Positions 31,594 to 40,026 of a DNA stretch of 64,000 nt are shown here, piece after piece; position 1 is the stretch's first letter; the number at the start of each line of letters is the position of its first letter. The position numbers were made by a program, and so were the translations under genes. The notes under the pieces were generated by a model that had not been told where the DNA came from, made no database searches, and was given only the letters and a program-made list of their open reading frames with translations. The stretch is taken from positions 3,162,001-3,226,000 of the forward strand of contig NZ_CP066796.1 in assembly GCF_017161565.1 (NCBI RefSeq), in the 5' to 3' direction. This DNA is from Erwinia amylovora. Lineage in GTDB: Bacteria; Pseudomonadota; Gammaproteobacteria; Enterobacterales; Enterobacteriaceae.

Positions 31594-32826
31594 ATGAGTA
31601 AAGAAAACAACGGGCTGATACAGCGCCTGACGCACGGCAGCCTGGTAACACAAATTATGGTTGGGCTGCTGGCTGGCGTTGCTTTCGCCTGGATATCGAA
31701 AAGCAATGCGCAGGCGGTCGGCCTGCTTGGCGAGCTGTTCGTCAATGCCTTAAAAGCGGTCGCGCCGTTGCTGGTACTGGTTCTGGTTATCTCCTCCATT
31801 GCCAATCATCAGCAGGGTCAGAAAACCAATATTCGCCCGATTGTCATGCTCTATCTGCTGAGCACCTTTTTTGCCGCGGCGGTGGCGGTGGCGGCCAGCC
31901 ACCTGCTACCGCAAAACCTGACGCTGCAAACCGCCAGTAGCGAGATCGTGCCGCCTTCCGGCATTATCGAAGTACTGCGTGGCCTGCTGATGAGCATGGT
32001 CACTAACCCGGTAGAAGCGCTGATGAAGGCCAACTACATCGGCATCCTGGTCTGGGCAATTGGGCTGGGCTTCGCTTTCCGCCATAGCAGCGACAGTACC
32101 CGCGCCTTTCTTAACGACGCCTCCGATGCGGTTACCCGCCTGGTGCGTATTGTGATCCGCATTGCGCCTGTCGGCATCTTTGGGCTGGTCGCTTCTATTC
32201 TTGCCTCAACCGGATTTAACGCGCTGTGGCAATATGCCAGCCTGCTCGGCCTGCTGCTTGGCTGTATGCTGCTTATGGCGCTGGTATGTAACCCGCTGCT
32301 GGTGTGGTGGCAAATTCGCCGTAACCCGTACCCGCTGGTATTTACCTGCCTGCGTGAAAGTGGCGTCACCGCCTTCTTTACCCGCAGCTCCGCCGCCAAT
32401 ATCCCGGTAAATATGGCGCTGGCGAAGAAGCTGGGTCTTGACGAGGACACCTATACGGTATCGATACCGATTGGAGCCAACATCAGTATGGCCGGAGCAT
32501 CGATTACCATTACCGTGCTGACGCTGGCGGCGGTACATACATTAGGCATCCATATTGATGTCGGCACCGCTATCCTGCTAAGCCTGGTGGCATCGGTTTG
32601 TGCCTGCGGCGCATCCGGCGTGGCGGGCGGTTCACTGCTGCTAATCCCGGTGGCCTGTAATATGTTTGGGATCCCAAATGAAGTGGCGATGCAGGTGGTG
32701 GCGGTAGGCTTTATTATCGGCGTCCTGCAGGATTCAGCAGAAACCGCGCTAAATTCATCGGCGGATATTTTGTTTACCGCCGCAGCCTGTATGGCGGAAG
32801 AACGCAGACTGGAGCAAAATGCCTGA
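31594..32826 (+). CDS. sstT: Sodium/serine-threonine symporter SstT
   Basis: 410 residues of the dicarboxylate/amino acid:cation symporter fold, beginning [20 protein letters not shown] as in SstT of other enterobacteria, with the family motif [18 protein letters not shown]. It takes up serine and threonine with Na+. alx-sstT is the E. coli order. Confidence 0.96.
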   Translation: MSKENNGLIQRLTHGSLVTQIMVGLLAGVAFAWISKSNAQAVGLLGELFVNALKAVAPLLVLVLVISSIANHQQGQKTNIRPIVMLYLLSTFFAAAVAVAASHLLPQNLTLQTASSEIVPPSGIIEVLRGLLMSMVTNPVEALMKANYIGILVWAIGLGFAFRHSSDSTRAFLNDASDAVTRLVRIVIRIAPVGIFGLVASILASTGFNALWQYASLLGLLLGCMLLMALVCNPLLVWWQIRRNPYPLVFTCLRESGVTAFFTRSSAANIPVNMALAKKLGLDEDTYTVSIPIGANISMAGASITITVLTLAAVHTLGIHIDVGTAILLSLVASVCACGASGVAGGSLLLIPVACNMFGIPNEVAMQVVAVGFIIGVLQDSAETALNSSADILFTAAACMAEERRLEQNA

Positions 32827-32867
32827 TAATGCGCTTCCCGGCACAGAGCGCACCTCTGATGTAACAA

Positions 32868-32896
32868 AAGGGCTTCCCGCAAAACGGAAAGCCCTT
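32868..32896. terminator. Terminator-like hairpin between sstT and hok
   Basis: AAGGGCTTCCCG and CGGAAAGCCCTT form a 12-bp stem with one mismatch. On the minus strand it is followed by TTTTGTT, on the plus strand by few T. It may serve sstT weakly and block read-through from the hok side. Confidence 0.6.
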
Positions 32897-32936
32897 CATA
32901 ACGGCGCTCGCAGCCTGTCAGAACATCACCAATCGT

Positions 32937-32960
32937 AAAAGACGGGGATCGCACCCCGTC
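32937..32960 (-). terminator. Intrinsic terminator of the hok mRNA
   Basis: GACGGGG and CCCCGTC form a 7-bp GC stem, with TTTT following on the minus strand, 10 bp after the hok stop codon. A hairpin in this place is a feature of hok mRNAs. Confidence 0.75.
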
Positions 32961-32969
32961 TTCAGGCTG

Positions 32970-33128
32970 CTACTTGCCGGATTCGTAAGCCATGAAAGCG
33001 GCCACCTCCCTGTAACCATCCTTATAGCGAATTTCGCAGAGCGATTTTCGTGTCAGATATGTGAATATTAAAAGCGTGACACACACTATAAGTACGCACC
33101 AGATAAGACAGTTCGCTGGCAGTTTCAT
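32970..33128 (-). CDS. hok: Hok-family type I toxin
   Basis: 52 residues from the ATG at 33128, preceded by GAGAAGG. It has one membrane segment ([19 protein letters not shown]) and the conserved tail [19 protein letters not shown], then FMAYESGK, almost identical to plasmid R1 Hok. The family depolarises the inner membrane when its mRNA escapes antisense control. An in-frame longer frame from 33185 (71 residues) fits the overlapping mok reading frame, whose translation is needed for hok translation. All expected parts (toxin, mok, antisense RNA, terminator) are present. Confidence 0.93.
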   Translation of the reverse strand: MKLPANCLIWCVLIVCVTLLIFTYLTRKSLCEIRYKDGYREVAAFMAYESGK

Positions 33129-33185
33129 CGCCTTCTCATCCTTGCCTTGCGGCGGGTAAGAGGCTATTCTGGATGTGTATGGCAT
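32970..33185 (-). CDS. mok: mok: regulatory reading frame overlapping hok
   Basis: In frame with hok and starting 57 bases earlier, at the ATG 33185-33183. The leader portion ([19 protein letters not shown]) resembles the R1 Mok leader just before hok. In the R1 system Sok RNA blocks mok translation and, through coupling, hok. The start lies within the predicted Sok pairing region, as expected. Confidence 0.7.
   Translation of the reverse strand: MPYTSRIASYPPQGKDEKAMKLPANCLIWCVLIVCVTLLIFTYLTRKSLCEIRYKDGYREVAAFMAYESGK
33142..33170 (+). promoter_or_regulatory. Promoter of sok antisense RNA
   Basis: A -35 box TTGCCT (33142-33147) and -10 box TATTCT (33165-33170) with a 17-bp spacer, placing the start near 33177 on the strand opposite hok. 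It lies inside the mok leader, the position used by sok in plasmid R1. Confidence 0.65.
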
Positions 33186-33233
33186 GCAGATGGCCTCGTG
33201 GATTAATGAAAATTAACTACGGGGCTTTCTTAA
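33177..33233 (+). ncRNA. sok: Sok antisense RNA (hok antitoxin)
   Basis: Transcribed opposite the mok start. It contains GATGGCCTCGTGG, ATTAATGAAAATTAA and CTACGGGGCTTTCTT, recalling R1 Sok: a single-stranded 5' end and a long imperfect stem followed by T-residues. It would pair with the hok leader and trigger decay of the mRNA. Ends are estimated from the promoter and hairpin. Confidence 0.8.
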
Positions 33234-33425
33234 TTCTGCCTCACAATGTCCGAATCAGTGCAACATCAATAAGGCTAAAAGCCTCAAGCGCCACTGGCAT
33301 AATACCACCAAACCTTATCGCTATTTCCTCTGAAAAGCGAAGCAGACACCCGCCTCCTGCAATGTCATACATCTGTCGCGATCCGCGTTCAATCCGGATA
33401 AAGAGGCGTCTTTTGCCAACATTGT

Positions 33426-33554
33426 TCAACTCACTGCCGCCCGATAGCCTTCAGCGCCGGCATGGGGCCGCCGCAGAGTGCGCCGCGTCATAAGCAACGG
33501 TGCGAAAAACATCGATCTGAAGCAATAAATACTCACCATGCCGGAATAGAACAT
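33426..33554 (-). CDS. Small hypothetical protein, 42 residues
   Basis: ATG at 33554-33552 follows AAGGAGT at good spacing. The peptide begins MFYSGMVSIYCFRSMFFAPL (hydrophobic) and ends with a basic stretch RRTLRRPHAG. A second frame (33241-33429, TTG start overlapping this stop as TTGA, 62 residues, with MYDIAGGGCLLRF) could be coupled to it. No family is recognised for either. They may be remnants. Confidence 0.3.
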   Translation of the reverse strand: MFYSGMVSIYCFRSMFFAPLLMTRRTLRRPHAGAEGYRAAVS

Positions 33555-33938
33555 CAATGACTCCTTGCTATTATTGCTTAAAACACCGGCTTCATCCGCA
33601 ATCCCCTCCCTGATAAGCAAAAAAAGCGATAATCTGCCTGGCCGATATTAATTTGGGTTAAAATACGTTCAGTTGTGTCAGCCTGTGTAAAACTCCTTTC
33701 AACGGCCTTCTAACTCGGTAAAACTTCATTGGTCAGGAGTTTCTTACTGTCCTGTCATGCGTTATTTTGTTACAGTTAGCCGTTATTTTTACCCTTTCAG
33801 CACCATTAAAAAAAAGATGCGATTCTTACGCGCCAACCGTTTTATCCGCCCCTTAACTTGCATAATGAACCAACAAGACGATTAATTAAGTGTGCAAATT
33901 GCCGTTTAAGGGGCCAACGATGATGTTCAGGACGACTA
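33555..33938. other. Intergenic region upstream of yqjA
   Basis: No gene seen. Two GTAAA motifs (33687-33691 and 33718-33722), the half-site of CpxR boxes, lie upstream of yqjA, but their 31-bp spacing is not the usual 5 bp. In E. coli yqjA-mzrA is Cpx-controlled, so this is noted without being claimed as a site. Confidence 0.3.
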
Positions 33939-34613
33939 ATGGATATTTTTAAATCTCTCGTACAAGCCCTGTGGCAGCAGGATTATGCCGCCCTTGCAGA
34001 TCCCTCACTGGTTTGGGCGATCTACCTGGTACTGTTCATCATTTTGTTTCTGGAAAATGGCCTGCTGCCAGCCGCTTTCCTGCCGGGTGACAGTTTACTT
34101 ATTCTGGTCGGCGTGCTGATCGCTAAAGGAACGATGAGCTTTACCATGACATTACTTGTCCTGACGACTGCCGCCAGCCTTGGGTGCTGGGTCAGTTATA
34201 TACAGGGAAGATGGCTGGGAAATACGGTGACGGTACAAAAATGGTTGTCACATCTGCCCGCACACTATCATCAGCGGGCGCACCAGATGTTTCACCGTCA
34301 TGGCCTTTCCGCGCTGCTGGTTGGCCGTTTTATCGCCTTTGTTCGCACGCTGCTGCCAACAATCGCCGGCCTTTCCGGCCTGAGTAATACACGCTTTCAG
34401 TTCTTCAACTGGGTCAGCGCGTTTCTTTGGGTGCTGATTTTGACCGTAATCGGATTTGCGCTGGGTAAAACGCCAATTTTCCGACAATACGAAGACCAGC
34501 TAATGTTCTGTCTGATGTTGCTGCCGCTGGTGCTGCTGGTATTCGGCCTGTGCGGTTCGCTGTATGTGTTATGGCGCAAAAAACGGTCAGATAATGAGAA
34601 AGGAAACTCATGA
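33939..34613 (+). CDS. yqjA: DedA-family membrane protein YqjA
   Basis: 224 residues with four to five membrane segments and the DedA motif [19 protein letters not shown], plus [16 protein letters not shown] with the conserved arginines. YqjA is a proton-linked DedA protein needed for alkaline tolerance and envelope integrity in E. coli, now linked to lipid-carrier recycling in the family. Its stop overlaps the mzrA start (ATGA). Confidence 0.95.
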
Positions 34614-35002
34614 CAACTGCTTCAATTAAAAAGCGCGATCCACGGCGGCGCTTGTTGCCATGGCTGATTGTGGCTTTTGTCGCCCTGATAGGGCTGGCGA
34701 TGATACCCGCCCTGTTTCGTCACGACAGCACTTTGCAAATCCGCGCTTCACGTCAGGGAGTCTCATTGCCAGACGGCTTTTACGTCTACCAAACACTGAG
34801 CGCACAAGGGATCCACATCCAGAGCATTACGCCGGAGCAAGATTCGTTGGTGATCCGCTTTGATTCACCGGAGCAAAGTTATGCGGCTGAAAGGGTGCTG
34901 CGCAAGCTGTTTGCGCAGAGCTTTGATATTGCACATCAGCCAGGCCCGGGCGCAGCCAGCTGGATCAACCGCATTAGCCTGCTTCCACAATTTGTCGGCT
35001 AG
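34610..35002 (+). CDS. mzrA: EnvZ/OmpR modulator MzrA
   Basis: 130 residues: a basic N terminus, one membrane segment (about residues 16-34, [18 protein letters not shown]) and a periplasmic domain. This matches MzrA, a Cpx-induced single-pass protein that contacts EnvZ and links Cpx to EnvZ/OmpR. Translationally coupled to yqjA. Confidence 0.93.
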
Positions 35003-35169
35003 CCAGCAGGCCCCGGCGTCCGGAAGGGGCTGGCGCTAATATTATTCCCGGTTTTGAGCTTTCATCATTTTCTGTCTATGCTTTACCGGACAACCCTAAT
35101 GGTAACCGTGTTTCAGGAACCCGATATCATTACTCGTTGATATCGCTTAAAAGGAAGGTCAATATTTCG

Positions 35170-35541
35170 ATGAAATTACATATCATCTTCAGCGTCAGCC
35201 TGCTCTCTCTGGGCACCTACGCTCATGCCGGCACGCTTTGCCAGCAGAAAGAGCAGGCCGTTCACCATGAGATAGAGCTGGCCCAAAAGCATGACAATAA
35301 ACATCGCATTATTGGCTTACAGCAGGCATTAAGGGAGATCCAGGCGAACTGTAGCGATACTGACCTGAAAAAAACTCATCGGGAAAAGATCAGACGGCAC
35401 GAGCAGAAAGTGACCGAACGGAAACATGAATTACAGCAGGAAATAGCGAAAGGCGGTAGCCGCGCAAAAATTGATAAGCGCGAAAAGAAACTTTCTGAAG
35501 CTCAACGCGAGCTAAAGAAAGTGCTGGATGCACCCTATTAA
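35170..35541 (+). CDS. yqjC: Periplasmic DUF1090 protein YqjC
   Basis: 123 residues from the ATG at 35170, chosen because it gives a clean signal peptide (MKLHIIFSVSLLSLGTYAHA). The mature part is highly charged and helical, with a Cys pair (LCQQK and ANCSD) as in DUF1090. Its function is unknown. Possibly co-transcribed with yqjDEK. Confidence 0.9.
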   Translation: MKLHIIFSVSLLSLGTYAHAGTLCQQKEQAVHHEIELAQKHDNKHRIIGLQQALREIQANCSDTDLKKTHREKIRRHEQKVTERKHELQQEIAKGGSRAKIDKREKKLSEAQRELKKVLDAPY

Positions 35542-35583
35542 GGTCTCTGCCCGACATCACTAAGTAAAATTTGAGGAGTTTCA

Positions 35584-35889
35584 ATGTCTAAAGATATCAC
35601 TTCAGAAAATTTGCGCGCCGAGCTGAAAAGCCTGGCGGACACCCTTGAAGAAGTACTGAGTTCCTCCAGTGAGAAATCCAGGTCCGAACTGGATAAGCTG
35701 CGCAACAAGGCACAGAACGCACTCAAAGACACCCGCGCGCGTCTTAGCGACTCCGGCGACCTTATCGCGCAAACAACGCGTGATGCGGCCGGGCGTGCTG
35801 ATGTTTATGTGCGCGATAACCCCTGGACCAGCGTTGGTGTCGGTGCTGCTGTCGGGGTGGTACTGGGCGTGCTGCTGACGCGTCGTTAA
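35584..35889 (+). CDS. yqjD: DUF883 inner-membrane ribosome-associated protein YqjD
   Basis: 101 residues: a long charged helix followed by a C-terminal membrane segment (GVGAAVGVVLGVLLTRR). The ElaB/YgaM/YqjD family is membrane-anchored by the C terminus and binds ribosomes in stationary phase. The start follows GAGGAG. One base separates it from yqjE. Confidence 0.93.
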   Translation: MSKDITSENLRAELKSLADTLEEVLSSSSEKSRSELDKLRNKAQNALKDTRARLSDSGDLIAQTTRDAAGRADVYVRDNPWTSVGVGAAVGVVLGVLLTRR

Positions 35890-35890
35890 C

Positions 35891-36283
35891 ATGGCCGATC
35901 ATTCGCAAAGCCACGGCCCCGGCAAGGGGGTCATCAATATCGGACAGCGCCTGATCACTACGCTGGTGGGCATGGTTGAAACCCGTGTCCGGCTTGCCGT
36001 TGTGGAGCTTGAAGCGGAAAAAGCTAATCTGCTGCAGATGCTGCTGATGGTGGGCCTGACCATGCTGTTTACCGCATTTGGTTTGATGAGCCTGATGGTA
36101 CTGATTATCTGGGGTGTAGATGCGCAATATCGGTTGATGGCGGTGGCCATCACTACCGGGGTGCTTTTTGCACTGGCGCTGATCCTTGGCTTGTGGACGC
36201 TGATTAAATCAAGGCGTTCCACCCTGTTAGGTGCCACACGTAAGGAGCTGTCGGAAGACCGCAAGCTGCTGGAGGGTGACTAA
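35891..36283 (+). CDS. yqjE: DUF1469 membrane protein YqjE
   Basis: 130 residues with two membrane segments (about residues 50-75 and 82-105) following a charged N-terminal region, typical of the holin-like YqjE (phage_holin_3_6) family. Role unknown. It overlaps yqjK as TAATG. Confidence 0.92.
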   Translation: MADHSQSHGPGKGVINIGQRLITTLVGMVETRVRLAVVELEAEKANLLQMLLMVGLTMLFTAFGLMSLMVLIIWGVDAQYRLMAVAITTGVLFALALILGLWTLIKSRRSTLLGATRKELSEDRKLLEGD

Positions 36284-36564
36284 TGAGCCGCAAGCGTGAA
36301 GCGCGTAAAGCCGAGCTGCTGCGCCAGATACAGCAGCAGCGTTTGGATCTGAGCGCCGGGCGTAACGCCTGGCTGGACAGTACGGCACGCTACGATCACG
36401 GCTGGCTGGCTCTGCTTAGCGCCAAACGCTGGCTGGCGCTTGGCGGCGGGGTGATGGCTATCTGGTCCGTGCGCAATCCCCGCACGATCACGCGCTGGGC
36501 CAGGCGTGGTTTAGGGGCATGGAGCACCTGGCGCATGGTTCGTAACTACCTGCCCCGCCGTTAA
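36283..36564 (+). CDS. yqjK: YqjK-like protein
   Basis: 93 residues, strongly basic, with a coiled N-terminal part (KREARKAELLRQIQQQRLDL) and a short hydrophobic stretch near residue 55. It matches the YqjK family found only downstream of yqjE. Function unknown. Confidence 0.9.
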   Translation: MSRKREARKAELLRQIQQQRLDLSAGRNAWLDSTARYDHGWLALLSAKRWLALGGGVMAIWSVRNPRTITRWARRGLGAWSTWRMVRNYLPRR

Positions 36565-36773
36565 TCGACTCTGTTGCTGGCCGCACGCCCTGTGCGGCTG
36601 CATTCCCTGCAATTTTTTGAACAACATCGACAGATTATCTCGCTAACAATCTTTCCGTAAGCAAACTATCATCTCCAATAACGAATCGCACTGGGCGCTT
36701 AACCCGCCCCGTGCACGGTCCTGGTCAGGTTATGCCACCTGCATGACCATCAATTTCTTGTTTGGGGAACACC

Positions 36774-37166
36774 ATGAAAAAATATGAAGATACCGGTTTA
36801 TTAGTCGCCCGCATCCTGATGCCCATTCTGTTCATCTACGCAGGCTGGGGAAAAATCAGTGATTATGCCGGCACACAGCAGTATATGGCAGCAATGGGCG
36901 TGCCGGGCTTCTTCCTGCCGCTGACTATTTTACTCGAGTTCGGCGGTGGACTGGCTATCCTGTTCGGCTTTCTGACGCGCTTTACTGCGCTGTTCATCGC
37001 AGTATTCACGCTGCTGACGGCATTGATTTTCCATACCGACTTTGCTCAGGGCGTGAACTCGCTGATGTTCATGAAAAATCTGTCAATTGCCGGCGGCTTC
37101 CTGCTTCTCGGCATCACCGGTGCTGGCGCATTCAGCATCGACCGTCTGCTGGGTAAAAACGGGTAA
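36774..37166 (+). CDS. yqjF: DoxX-family membrane protein YqjF
   Basis: 130 residues from the ATG at 36774, which follows a GGGG-type ribosome-binding site (the frame is open 12 bases earlier). Four membrane segments and the DoxX-family motif GWGKISDYAGT. E. coli YqjF is an inner-membrane DoxX protein; substrate and reaction are unknown. Confidence 0.93.
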   Translation: MKKYEDTGLLVARILMPILFIYAGWGKISDYAGTQQYMAAMGVPGFFLPLTILLEFGGGLAILFGFLTRFTALFIAVFTLLTALIFHTDFAQGVNSLMFMKNLSIAGGFLLLGITGAGAFSIDRLLGKNG

Positions 37167-37638
37167 GTCCGCTACAGTGGCTGCATCGGGGCGAGGATCT
37201 CCATATCCTTGCCTTTTTTTATTGTTCGCCCGGAAGTACTGGCGTGGCAAAGGACACTATCCGGCGGTTATCTTCCGTCAAGGCAGCACTGCCACACGCC
37301 AGCGGTTTAAAATAGGTCGCGTATTTGTGAGAAGTGACCGGACAACTGGCTGACGGCGTTCGCTATGACAGCGGGCACGATAACGCGTCAGGCGGTGGAC
37401 GCTTAAACGAACACCATCGGCCCTTCGCCACTGGGGCGCACCTCACGGGCGCGTTCGCCGCTTTAACCGTTGCTCTGCTCCCCGCTGAAGACAGGCCGGT
37501 TTTGGCATGCGGGCCGATTTTTTCCGCACCCCAAAAATATGCACCTTTTGTTGATCTGGCACACATCTCTCCGTGAGCACTCGCGTATCTTTACTGACTC
37601 AACCAGCCAATACGAATAAGCTTCCGGGGAGCAGAGCC
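37167..37638. other. Non-coding gap after yqjF
   Basis: In E. coli yqjG and yhaH-type genes follow yqjF, but here no frame resembles them. ORFs at 37334-37576 on either strand have no family support. Nothing further seen. Confidence 0.35.
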
Positions 37639-37782
37639 ATGATCAAAACTATTGCCGTTTGTCTCGCCGTCGTCCTGCTGTGCTATATCGCGTTCGTCGG
37701 CCATTACTACTATCAGACTTATACCACTTTCTCTGGTATCGGGCAGGCTCAGCAAGTGGTCGCTGAAAACCCGTCTCCTTAG
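37639..37782 (+). CDS. Small single-pass membrane protein, 47 residues
   Basis: ATG at 37639 follows GGGGAG. The peptide starts MIKTIAVCLAVVLLCYIAF, a membrane segment, and continues with a Tyr-rich YYYQTY and a short polar tail. No family is recognised. It ends 4 bp before the convergent yhaJ. The strong ribosome-binding site supports expression. Confidence 0.55.
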   Translation: MIKTIAVCLAVVLLCYIAFVGHYYYQTYTTFSGIGQAQQVVAENPSP

Positions 37783-38705
37783 CCTTTAGTGCTGCAGGGG
37801 GGGCAACTCTGGCATCGGGCGAGCAGTTTAGGGATCTCCCGCAGGCACCAGGCCTTGGCTTCTCCCATGCTGTCGCGTCGCCACGCCATAATGATATCGA
37901 CCTCAAGTTTATATTCCGGACTGACCACGCGTAAGCGCCCTTCGGAAACATCCTTTTCAACCATCGTATAGGGCATCGTACCCACACCTAATCCTGCCAG
38001 CAGGGCGCGGTGCTTGTCTTCAATAGTGCTGACCGTCAGACGCTGCTGTTTGTCGAGCAGCGTTACCGTCAGTACCGGGCGCTCGCGCGCTGTATCCGCT
38101 ACGGCAATACCGCGATACTTGACGCGTGTAGTTTCCGACAGCGGTTCCGGTTCCTGATGGATAGGGTGATCCGGGCTGGCGACATAGACGCTCATCAGGG
38201 TAAAAAGCTTACGGGTGTTGATCTCCGACGAGGCGCGAAAGTGCATATCCGGGGCAATAACGATATCTGCGCGCCCCTGCTCCAGACGTTCCCACGCTCC
38301 GGCCAGCACTTCTTTCACCAGCGAGAGTTGGGTATTGGCTTTATGCGCCAGTTTTTCTACCAGTGGAAACAGCAGCTCGTTAGACACCAGCGCTTCTGTG
38401 GCAATGGTAAGATGGGTTTCCCAACCGCGTGCCAGCGCCTCGGCGTCGGTGGTCAATTTGTCTGCCGCTTCCAGCAGTACGCGGCCGCGTTCAAGCAGCA
38501 TACGGCCAACGTTAGTAAATTTGGTGCGGTGGCCGGAGCGGTCGAACAGCACCACATCCAGCTCCTCTTCCAGTTTCTGCATGGTATAACTGAGCGCGGA
38601 AGGCACTCTGCCGAGTTCATCTGCAGCCGCCGCGAAGCTACCGCGACGATCGATAGCATCCATAACGCGCAGCGCTTCCAGCGTCAGAGCACGGTCTTTA
38701 GCCAT
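37779..38705 (-). CDS. yhaJ: LysR-family regulator YhaJ
   Basis: 308 residues from the ATG at 38705 (the upstream ATG at 38711 adds two residues not seen in relatives). N-terminal LysR helix-turn-helix (about 5-65) with RRGSFAAAADELGRVPSALS. In E. coli YhaJ senses aromatic compounds and affects type III secretion. Divergent from yhaK with a 124-bp shared region that probably holds its operator. The C terminus, ARCQSCPPCSTKG, is longer than in E. coli. Confidence 0.93.
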   Translation of the reverse strand: MAKDRALTLEALRVMDAIDRRGSFAAAADELGRVPSALSYTMQKLEEELDVVLFDRSGHRTKFTNVGRMLLERGRVLLEAADKLTTDAEALARGWETHLTIATEALVSNELLFPLVEKLAHKANTQLSLVKEVLAGAWERLEQGRADIVIAPDMHFRASSEINTRKLFTLMSVYVASPDHPIHQEPEPLSETTRVKYRGIAVADTARERPVLTVTLLDKQQRLTVSTIEDKHRALLAGLGVGTMPYTMVEKDVSEGRLRVVSPEYKLEVDIIMAWRRDSMGEAKAWCLREIPKLLARCQSCPPCSTKG

Positions 38706-38829
38706 AGTCATTCTCTGTCAGTAATTTTGAATATAGCCAGCAGATTAACTGGCTAACAATCCGGCGTCCAGAAACTTACCATGACAGAATAAGAAACGGC
38801 TGGCAGCGCCGACCTGTAAGGAGATACCT

Positions 38830-39534
38830 GTGATTGATAGTCGAACCGCTCAACAGTGCGGCACCGCTGATTACGGCTGGTTGCAAGCGCGTTATACCTT
38901 TTCTTTTGGCCACTACTTTGATCCCTCACTACTGGGTTACGCATCATTACGCGTACTGAATCAGGAAGTCCTGGCACCCGGCAGCAGTTTGCAACCGCGA
39001 ACTTACCCTAAGGTCGACGTGCTCAACCTGATTTTGCAGGGTACGGCAGAGTACCGCGACAGCGAAGGACATTATGCTCAGGCGCAGGCGGGTGAAGCCT
39101 TGCTGCTGGCAACCCAGCCCGGCGTCAGCTACTCCGAACATAACATCAGCAAAGAACAGGTTCTTACCCGTATGCAGCTGTGGATGGAAGCCTGCCCACA
39201 GCTGGAAAACGCGCAGTTTCAACGGCTGAATATAGCGGAATGCCAACCCTACACCCTGGTTGCCTCGCCAGACGGCAGTGCTGGCAGCATGCAGCTTCGC
39301 CAGCAGCTGTGGATTCATCAGCTGGTGCTGAAGCCGGGTGAGAATTACCGCCTGCCATTAAAGGGACCTCGCGCCTACCTGCAATCGATTTATGGCTCGC
39401 TGACAGCGGCCACCCCGTCGCTACAGCAGGTAACCCTGAGTTGTGGCGATGGCGCGTTTCTCCGTGATGAGCAGAGTGTTACCCTGGTGGCGATAACGCC
39501 CGTACGCGCGCTGGTGATAGATTTACCGCTGTGA
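38830..39534 (+). CDS. yhaK: Pirin-family bicupin YhaK
   Basis: 234 residues from a GTG start with AAGGAG before it. An N-terminal pirin motif (GHYFDP, then GYASLRVLNQEVLAPG) and two cupin halves. E. coli YhaK is a redox-sensitive cytosolic bicupin and lacks quercetinase activity. It is likely controlled by the divergent YhaJ. Confidence 0.94.
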   Translation: MIDSRTAQQCGTADYGWLQARYTFSFGHYFDPSLLGYASLRVLNQEVLAPGSSLQPRTYPKVDVLNLILQGTAEYRDSEGHYAQAQAGEALLLATQPGVSYSEHNISKEQVLTRMQLWMEACPQLENAQFQRLNIAECQPYTLVASPDGSAGSMQLRQQLWIHQLVLKPGENYRLPLKGPRAYLQSIYGSLTAATPSLQQVTLSCGDGAFLRDEQSVTLVAITPVRALVIDLPL

Positions 39535-39783
39535 ACGCCACAACAGTGAATGCCCGAGCTTCTGCCAGCACTGCGCCCTGCCTTTTTAAATTAGTAGTTT
39601 GTCCATAAATCCCGACATATGACTTAAGCCAAACTATCCGGCGCGGCTAATCCTTATGATGAAAACCGCCTCTGTTTAATAACCACAAAATACTGCTGAA
39701 ACAGATATTAAAGCGGCTTTAACAGATATCAATCTGTCAATATCAGTCAATCATTGCACTGCAAAATCACAAGGAAGATCGAT

Positions 39784-40023
39784 ATGCCTAAGCAAGACAA
39801 TAAGTTTGTCAACACCAGCAAACAGCAACACTACGAATTAGAAGACTGGCTCTATCGTAATAACTTTTCAAAAAAACATGACAATGTTGATGAGGTTAGA
39901 AAAATCATCAATACAAAGATAAAAAAAGGTGTCACTTCGCATAATATTAAATGGGCCGAGCTTGACGGTGCGCTGGAGACTAATCCCGAGTGGTTTGCAC
40001 TGCTGGTAGCGCCAGGCAAATGA
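39784..40023 (+). CDS. Hypothetical protein, 79 residues, beside the rnpB repeat array
   Basis: ATG at 39784 follows AAGGAAG. The predicted protein starts MPKQDNKFVNTSKQQHYELE and is soluble, Lys-rich and probably helical (WLYRNNF and WAELDGALETNPEWF). No family is recognised. Its TGA at 40021-40023 is directly followed by the outermost repeat terminator (40027), so it appears to use a copy of the rnpB terminator. AT-rich codon use sets it apart from the yha genes. Confidence 0.6.
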   Translation: MPKQDNKFVNTSKQQHYELEDWLYRNNFSKKHDNVDEVRKIINTKIKKGVTSHNIKWAELDGALETNPEWFALLVAPGK

Positions 40024-40026
40024 GAC

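Noticed and set aside
37334..37576. 80-codon ORF between yqjF and the 47-residue protein
   Set aside because: Both strands are open with no family match or ribosome-binding site.
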